Part shown: positions 5,440-9,350 of the stretch, piece after piece
Numbering within the stretch: the first letter of the stretch is position 1
Layout: each line of letters begins with the position of its first letter
Assembly (NCBI GenBank): GCA_029987025.1
Contig: DALTWQ010000051.1
Location: 1 to 9,350 of the forward strand
Reading direction: 5' to 3'
Length of the DNA stretch: 9,350 nucleotides
Origin: Methanocorpusculum sp.
Lineage (GTDB): Archaea; Halobacteriota; Methanomicrobia; Methanomicrobiales; Methanocorpusculaceae
Notes under the pieces: generated by a model
Seen by the model: the letters and a program-made list of their open reading frames with translations, nothing else
Told to the model about the DNA's origin: nothing
Database searches by the model: none
Program-made: the position numbers and the translations under genes

Positions 5440-6414
5440 TCATACTTTCGAATGAAACAGTCTGCGCATCTTTGATACCTTTACGAGATACGGGAACGCG
5501 ATACCGAAGAACAGCAGCAGCACACCAACCCACTGCAGGGGAGTAACCGATTCAGAGATGATAATAACCGCACAAATAATGGATGCCGGAAGCTCTGAGG
5601 AACTCAGAATTGTTGCCAAATCACCGGGGACTTTCGGAACCGCAATAGAAAACAGGAAATTAGGCATAGCACAGCCTAAACTTCCGATTACAAGACCGAA
5701 CATCCACAGATTCCCGTCTATGACACTGGTTTTGATAAATTCCGGCGAGAAGTAGTACGGGGTAAAGATGATTACCAGAAGCGCCAGCGCAATTGCAAGA
5801 GTGATAACACTGCGGTACACCGGGCTGATTTTCGGATTGAGTTTTCCGATGAACAGAATATAGAGTGCGTAACAGAGTGCGGAAAGCATGCCGAAGAGAA
5901 CACCAAGCGGGTCAATGTCTGCTAAGGATATGCTGCCGAACCCTGATGCAAGAAATGTTGCTCCAATCAGAATTCCTGCGGAGATAACAGTCGGAAGCTC
6001 CGGAAGTTTCCGTTTGATAAGCGATTCAATGATGATTCCAATCCACGTGTACTGGAACAGAAGAATAACTGCAAGGTGGGCGGGAACTCTTTGCAGGGAC
6101 ATCATGTAGGTAAGACTCACCATCGCAATTAAGATTCCTATGACGATAAATAAGATGACATCTTTTACAGTGTAGGTTACCTTCTGTTTTCTGCTTTTTC
6201 TGATGTGAGTGATGACAAAATAGACTGCTGCTAAAATCAGCATGAACAGGCATCCGAACACATACTGCGACAGGACCATGTCGCTTGGAGAAAAGCCTGC
6301 TTCGTATCCGAGTTTGATTACTGCAGATGACGGACCGAAACAGCATCCTCCAAGAAAAACAAGAAAGGGAAAGAGAAGGTGAGGCAGAAGGCCTGCCAGG
6401 GATGATAACTTCAT
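5440..6414 (-). CDS. EamA-type (DMT superfamily) membrane transporter
   Basis: This 324-residue membrane protein has about ten hydrophobic helices, roughly at 11-28, 45-70, 84-104, 112-130, 140-160, 168-190, 200-222, 236-258, 263-287 and 291-312. That is the two-times-five helix layout of drug/metabolite transporters with two EamA repeats. The motif LQRVPAHLAVILLFQYTWIG (107-126) in the first repeat and ELPASIICAVIIISESVTPLQW (274-295) in the second are typical of the equivalent helices 4 and 9. Family members export or import amino acids, nucleotide derivatives or drugs; the substrate cannot be read here. The start lies six bases after the PAN stop with no Shine-Dalgarno close by, so it is probably translated by coupling to PAN, although no functional link to proteolysis is known. 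The short loop RKSRKQK (72-78) is the main charged stretch between helices 2 and 3. Confidence 0.88.
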   Translation of the reverse strand: MKLSSLAGLLPHLLFPFLVFLGGCCFGPSSAVIKLGYEAGFSPSDMVLSQYVFGCLFMLILAAVYFVITHIRKSRKQKVTYTVKDVILFIVIGILIAMVSLTYMMSLQRVPAHLAVILLFQYTWIGIIIESLIKRKLPELPTVISAGILIGATFLASGFGSISLADIDPLGVLFGMLSALCYALYILFIGKLNPKISPVYRSVITLAIALALLVIIFTPYYFSPEFIKTSVIDGNLWMFGLVIGSLGCAMPNFLFSIAVPKVPGDLATILSSSELPASIICAVIIISESVTPLQWVGVLLLFFGIAFPYLVKVSKMRRLFHSKV

Positions 6415-6420
6415 GGGATG

Positions 6421-7716
6421 TTAGAGATAGACTCCTTCAGGTATTTCCGGACGCTGCTCTTTCTTTTCACGTCCTTTCTTTACAGCCTGCACGGCCGCTT
6501 CGAAGTCTGCCGTCTTTACCGTGGTTCTGTTCGAGCGGATTGCCTGCATTCCCGCCTCAACCGAGAGAGCGGCAAGTTCTGCACCATTGAATCCTCCGGT
6601 GAGTTCTGCAAGATCTTTGAGCCTGACCTCTTTTGCGAGGTGCATCTTTTTCGTGTGGATTGCAAGGATGCTTTCACGCTCTTCGATGTCGGGAAGCGGG
6701 AACTCGATGATTCTGTCGAAGCGTCCGGGGCGCAGCAGGGCTGTGTCAAGCATGTCGAGGCGGTTTGTTGCGGCGATGATTTTTATGTTGCCTCTGGCGT
6801 TGAATCCGTCGAGTTCAGCTAAAAGCTGCATGAGAGTGCGCCCTACCTCGTGGTCGCCTGCAGAGTATGCATCAGCGGTCCGCATGGATCCGACCGCATC
6901 AATTTCGTCGATGAAGATGATGGCCGGTGCTTTTTTGCGGGCCATGGCGAAGAGTTCACGCACAAGTCTTGCGCCTTCTCCGATGTATTTCTGCACGAGT
7001 TCGGAGCCGACGACGCGGATAAACGCGGCTTTTGTTTCATGCGCCGCAGCTTTTGCAAGGAGGGTTTTTCCGGTTCCGGGAACGCCGTAGAGAAGGACCC
7101 CTTTCGGCGGTTCGACACCGGTCTTTTCGAAGAGCTCCGGTCTGGTAAGCGGCAGTTCGATGGCTTCTTTTAAGAGCTCCTTCTGTGCGTTGAGTCCACC
7201 AATGTCATCATAGGTAACGGCAGGGGCGGTGTCAATTTCCATCGCAGACACCTGTGCATCAACTTTGTCCGGCAGCACTTCGGCGAGTACGAAGGACTGG
7301 GGATGCAGTCCGCACTGTGATCCTGCGATGAGTTTTTCCGGCGCTATTTCTTCAGAAACGGCTGATACAAAACTCGGGCCCGTGGTGCTTCTGACAATTA
7401 CCCTGCCGTCGCCTAAGTTCTGTTCGATGGTTCCTATTACCAGAGGCGGGGTTTTCATCTGCTGCAGTTCGGCTTTGTATTTTCTTGCCTCACGCTGGTA
7501 CTGGTCGCGTTCGGATTCTGCTGCGGCAAGCATGAGACGTACCTGACGCACTGTTTCCCGCAGTTCATAGTTTCTGCTTTCGAGTGCGATATTGGTTTTC
7601 CGAAGTTCAGTGATTTCATCTTTAGCGGATGTCTCGTTTCCGGCGATTTCCGGGGACGGGGGCGTGTTTCTGCGGAAGGCTACGTCGTTTTCTTCGGGGT
7701 TTGAGGTATCAGTCAT
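6421..7716 (-). CDS. pan: Proteasome-activating nucleotidase (PAN)
   Basis: This 431-residue AAA+ ATPase forms the hexameric cap that unfolds proteins and feeds them to the archaeal 20S proteasome in the cytoplasm. In order: a polar, probably disordered lead (1-30); a coiled coil (about 31-88); the conserved Pro90-Pro91, where PAN subunits alternate cis/trans to form dimer pairs; an OB-fold (92-165); the AAA+ domain with Walker A GVPGTGKT (211-218), pore loop KYIGEG (243-248), Walker B IIFIDEID (266-273), sensor 1 AATNR (315-319) and arginine fingers R329/R332; and a C-terminal helical lid. The last residues are V-Y-L, the HbYX motif that docks into the 20S alpha ring and opens its gate. Walker A has Val212 where Pro is nearly universal (GPPGTGKT). 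The ATG at 7716 gives the usual N-terminal length. It is the first gene of a probable three-gene transcript, and no 20S subunit gene is nearby. Confidence 0.96.
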   Translation of the reverse strand: MTDTSNPEENDVAFRRNTPPSPEIAGNETSAKDEITELRKTNIALESRNYELRETVRQVRLMLAAAESERDQYQREARKYKAELQQMKTPPLVIGTIEQNLGDGRVIVRSTTGPSFVSAVSEEIAPEKLIAGSQCGLHPQSFVLAEVLPDKVDAQVSAMEIDTAPAVTYDDIGGLNAQKELLKEAIELPLTRPELFEKTGVEPPKGVLLYGVPGTGKTLLAKAAAHETKAAFIRVVGSELVQKYIGEGARLVRELFAMARKKAPAIIFIDEIDAVGSMRTADAYSAGDHEVGRTLMQLLAELDGFNARGNIKIIAATNRLDMLDTALLRPGRFDRIIEFPLPDIEERESILAIHTKKMHLAKEVRLKDLAELTGGFNGAELAALSVEAGMQAIRSNRTTVKTADFEAAVQAVKKGREKKEQRPEIPEGVYL

Positions 7717-7838
7717 GGTATTTGAGTTCCAGATGGATATGTATTCAATGAGGCTGTTCGATAAATGTTATTTGGTATGGTAGGTAAAAGCATTTTCGAA
7801 ATAGAATTATGGTTTAAAAACACAATAGTATATTTTAT
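7717..7838. promoter_or_regulatory. Divergent promoter region between PAN and the HAD phosphatase
   Basis: This 122-base AT-rich gap must hold promoters for both directions. On the plus strand, TTTAAAAA (7813-7820) lies about 22 bases before the phosphatase ATG and fits a leaderless start approximately. On the minus strand, TACATATC (about 7738-7745) is 25 bases before the PAN ATG, and TTTATCGA (about 7758-7765) would give a leader of about 20 bases. Two imperfect inverted arms, TTCGATAAATG (7757-7767) and CATTTTCGAA (7791-7800), lie between the promoters and could bind a regulator of both. Confidence 0.45.
7757..7800. repeat. Imperfect inverted repeat in the divergent promoter region
   Basis: TTCGATAAATG (7757-7767) and CATTTTCGAA (7791-7800) match as reverse complements except for one base missing from the second arm. 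They are separated by 23 bases, about three helical turns from centre to centre, which would suit a dimeric regulator or two bound dimers. The repeat is placed where it could act on PAN and on the phosphatase gene together. Confidence 0.35.
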
Positions 7839-8657
7839 ATGTCCCTTGCAGTCGTTTTTGACAGTGCCGGCACTCTGCTGAAGACTGTCCGTTCTGTGGT
7901 TGATTTACAGTCTCACGCTCTGATTCCGCAGAATGTTGAAACTACCATGCTGACGTTCGAAGACCCGGACCGTATCCTGGTTCTTCTCAATATTAATTCT
8001 GCAGATCTGCGCAGCAGCGACGGGTCTCTGCTGTTTTCCCGCTGGATGCAGGAGTATAAGATATCGTTCGGAATTACCTGCGGCCGGCACATTATCGATG
8101 CTGATGATGTTGCATCGATTCTGTTTTCGGATGCGAATGCAGCGGTGTCTGATATGCAGACGGCAGCCGCTTCATGCCGTGAGGAGGCCTCCCGCGAGTC
8201 TGAGCAGTTCGCGGTGAATACGGGTGTTATTGTCAATACGAGAACGAAGTGCATCGAGTTCGGCATTGCTTCAGCGGGCTATCCGTTCGAAGGTGTCCGT
8301 GAGCTGATTTCATCGCTGCACCGCAAAGGAATTGCGGTTTATATCGCATCAGGCGACCGTACGGAAAAGCTTGAGCTTGTTGCTGATAAGATAGGTATTC
8401 CCCGCAACCGTGTTCACGGAGTTGCAACGCCGCTTACGAAGGCACAGGTGGTGACGTCTCTTAAAAACGAGTATGACGTTGTGATGATGGTTGGTGACGG
8501 CATCAATGATTTATCAGCTCTGCGGGCGGCTGATGTTGCGGTCCTTACCCTGCAGCAGAACGGAAATCCGCCGCAGATCCTGCGGGATACGGCAGACCGG
8601 ATTATCTACGATATCAGGGATGTTTTAAGGATAGCAGATGAACTGATTCGGGAGTAA
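7839..8657 (+). CDS. Soluble P-type-ATPase-like HAD phosphatase
   Basis: This 272-residue cytoplasmic protein has the haloacid dehalogenase motifs in the form used by P-type ATPases: motif I FDSAGT with the nucleophile Asp8, motif II IASGD (169-173), motif III Lys201, and motif IV VGDGINDLSAL (218-228) with metal-binding Asp220 and Asp224. There are no membrane segments. It resembles the soluble P-type ATPase-like proteins of methanogens such as MJ0968, recalled to autophosphorylate and act as a phosphatase. Residues 15-140 replace the cap or nucleotide-binding domain and are less conserved. The residue two after the nucleophile is Ala10, where most HAD phosphatases have Asp (the general acid) and P-type ATPases have Thr. 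The substrate is unknown. The ATG at 7839 starts the first beta strand directly, with a TATA-like box about 22 bases upstream and no Shine-Dalgarno. The NERD gene follows after six bases. Confidence 0.85.
   Translation: MSLAVVFDSAGTLLKTVRSVVDLQSHALIPQNVETTMLTFEDPDRILVLLNINSADLRSSDGSLLFSRWMQEYKISFGITCGRHIIDADDVASILFSDANAAVSDMQTAAASCREEASRESEQFAVNTGVIVNTRTKCIEFGIASAGYPFEGVRELISSLHRKGIAVYIASGDRTEKLELVADKIGIPRNRVHGVATPLTKAQVVTSLKNEYDVVMMVGDGINDLSALRAADVAVLTLQQNGNPPQILRDTADRIIYDIRDVLRIADELIRE
8650..8654 (+). promoter_or_regulatory. Shine-Dalgarno of the NERD gene
   Basis: GGGAG lies inside the last codons of the phosphatase gene, nine bases before the NERD ATG. It is one of the few clear ribosome-binding sites in the window and supports the start at 8664 and cotranslation of the pair. 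Confidence 0.55.
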
Positions 8658-8663
8658 TCTTCC

Positions 8664-9284
8664 ATGCCTGATTCTGCTGATGATATACGCTTTCTAACCC
8701 GTCTTCGCGGCGAGGAGGAGGAGGCGCTTCTTCGTGCGGCTCTTACGGAGATCGGGAAATCACTTTCCTCTCCGTATTTTTCTGCCGGGAAGTCTGTTTT
8801 TATTCCGGTGAGCGGCGGGTTTGCAGAGACTGATGCGTTGTTTATCTGTTCAGCAGGTATTTTTGTGTTCGAGTGCAAGCACATGAAAGGCCGGGTGCTT
8901 GGCAGGTCTTCCGACCGTCTGTGGACGAAGACCGGTGAGTCTGTTCTATCATTCCCGAATCCGGTTCTGCAGAGCAGGCGTCATGCTGATGCGGCAGCAG
9001 CGTATTTCGGTGTTTCACGGCGTCTCTGCTATTCGTTTGCGGTGGTAAATGACGGCTGTGTTCTTGAGGCGGAGGCGGATGCTGCAGTTCTTCGGACGGG
9101 GTCGGCAGCGGCTGCTCTTCGTCCGCTGATTGCAGCAGGCGCGGGCCGGATTGATGAGTCCGCTCTTGCGGCTTTTATCTCCCGGGCGGAGAAGCTTTCG
9201 ACGGATGAGAAAGCCAGAAAGCAGCATGAAGCGCAGATTGAGCGGATGAAAAAAGAGCGGAGAGGGGAAAAGAAGAGGGGGTAA
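8664..9284 (+). CDS. NERD-domain (nuclease-related) protein
   Basis: The 206-residue protein carries a NERD domain, a member of the PD-(D/E)xK nuclease-like fold. The N-terminal RGEEEE (15-20) matches the family's glutamate-rich first helix. The core reads FAETDALFICSAGIFVFECK (53-72), in which Asp57 and the Glu70-x-Lys72 pair are the expected metal-binding and catalytic residues. GRVLG (76-80), the WT pair (87-88) and NPVLQSRRHAD (99-109) follow as in other NERD proteins. The C-terminal third is Ala-rich, then strongly basic (about 183-206), and could bind nucleic acid. NERD proteins are thought to act in DNA processing or defence, but few have been tested. It lacks the helicase, kinase or topoisomerase zinc-finger domains often fused to NERD. 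It is cotranscribed with the phosphatase gene. It could be a structural, non-cleaving member, although the key residues are present. Confidence 0.82.
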   Translation: MPDSADDIRFLTRLRGEEEEALLRAALTEIGKSLSSPYFSAGKSVFIPVSGGFAETDALFICSAGIFVFECKHMKGRVLGRSSDRLWTKTGESVLSFPNPVLQSRRHADAAAAYFGVSRRLCYSFAVVNDGCVLEAEADAAVLRTGSAAAALRPLIAAGAGRIDESALAAFISRAEKLSTDEKARKQHEAQIERMKKERRGEKKRG

Positions 9285-9287
9285 GTG

Positions 9288-9320
9288 CAAAAAAAGAAGG
9301 AGAGTAAAGACTCCCCAAAA
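9288..9320 (-). terminator. Terminator of a minus-strand gene entering from the right
   Basis: Read on the minus strand, a GGAG/CTCC hairpin (9313-9316 with 9298-9301; alternative inner pairs AGT/ACT) is followed at once by TTCTTTTTTT (9288-9297). The plus strand has no T run after this hairpin, so it serves a minus-strand transcript ending here rather than the NERD gene. Confidence 0.55.
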
Positions 9321-9321
9321 A

Positions 9322-9350
9322 TTAGTGCTTCAAGATTCTGCCTGCCTTTG
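9322..9350 (-). CDS. Probable C-terminus of a gene entering from the right edge
   Basis: On the minus strand the frame ending in TAA at 9322-9324 reads KAGRILKH before the stop, and six bases later comes the hairpin plus T tract. That arrangement is what a real gene end looks like. Too little is visible to name the protein. Of the other two minus-strand frames, one stops within a few codons and the other reads through the terminator. Confidence 0.45.

Noticed and set aside
5268..5546. Plus-strand frame of 92 codons across the zipper gene and transporter end.
   Set aside because: It is antisense to two better-supported genes and lacks a start signal; its translation is low-complexity Ser/Ala/Arg.
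6521..7090. Open plus-strand frame of 189 codons inside the PAN gene.
   Set aside because: It lies opposite a fully conserved AAA+ gene, its protein is Ser/Arg/Ala-rich without domains, and it has no promoter or ribosome-binding site. It is a shadow of codon bias.
1..9350. CRISPR array, tRNA, rRNA, insertion sequence or prophage genes.
   Set aside because: No regularly spaced direct repeats, cloverleaf-like segments, terminal inverted repeats or transposase and integrase motifs were seen on reading both strands.

Overview
The window looks like a chromosomal stretch of a methanogenic euryarchaeon. The best guess is the Methanomicrobiales, perhaps a Methanocorpusculum-like organism, but that placement is an impression from protein wording and not a search result. 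Support comes from a complete proteasome-activating nucleotidase (PAN) with an HbYX tail, an archaeal-type iron-sulfur flavoprotein, an archaeal dCTP deaminase, a soluble P-type-ATPase-like phosphatase, a medium-chain-type acyl-CoA synthetase, few Shine-Dalgarno sequences, and TATA-like boxes 22 to 31 bases before several start codons, as expected for leaderless archaeal transcripts. No tRNA, rRNA, CRISPR array, insertion sequence or other mobile element was seen.

Layout. (1) Positions 1-705, minus: 5' part of an AMP-forming acyl-CoA synthetase running off the left edge. (2) 706-1016: non-coding, holding the synthetase promoter and possible end signals of the next gene. (3) 1017-1580, minus: dCTP deaminase. 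(4) 1581-1722: divergent promoter region. (5) 1723-5069, plus: four tightly spaced genes for an ACT-domain protein (UPF0237), a UPF0210/DUF711 'PFL family' protein, a radical SAM protein and a [4Fe-4S] flavoprotein. (6) 5070-5248: convergent intergenic region with terminator-like elements and a possible pseudoknot. (7) 5249-7716, minus: PAN, an EamA-type membrane transporter and a 54-residue leucine-zipper protein with a CxxC/His tail, probably one transcript. (8) 7717-7838: divergent promoter region with an inverted repeat. (9) 7839-9284, plus: a soluble P-type-ATPase-like HAD phosphatase and a NERD-domain nuclease-like protein, 6 bases apart. (10) 9285-9350: a convergent terminator, and probably the last codons of a minus-strand gene entering from the right.

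How the genes may work together. The most interesting unit is 1723-5069. UPF0237 and UPF0210 are a widely conserved uncharacterised pair, and UPF0210 is recalled to share the pyruvate formate-lyase-like fold. Here the pair is followed almost without a gap by a radical SAM protein with a second cysteine-rich region, and then by an iron-sulfur flavoprotein that could supply electrons. The parts resemble an allosteric sensor, a radical-type catalytic barrel, a radical SAM partner and a reductant. That reading is a hypothesis: the UPF0210 protein has no classical glycyl-radical motif. The second point of interest is the 54-residue zipper gene downstream of PAN.
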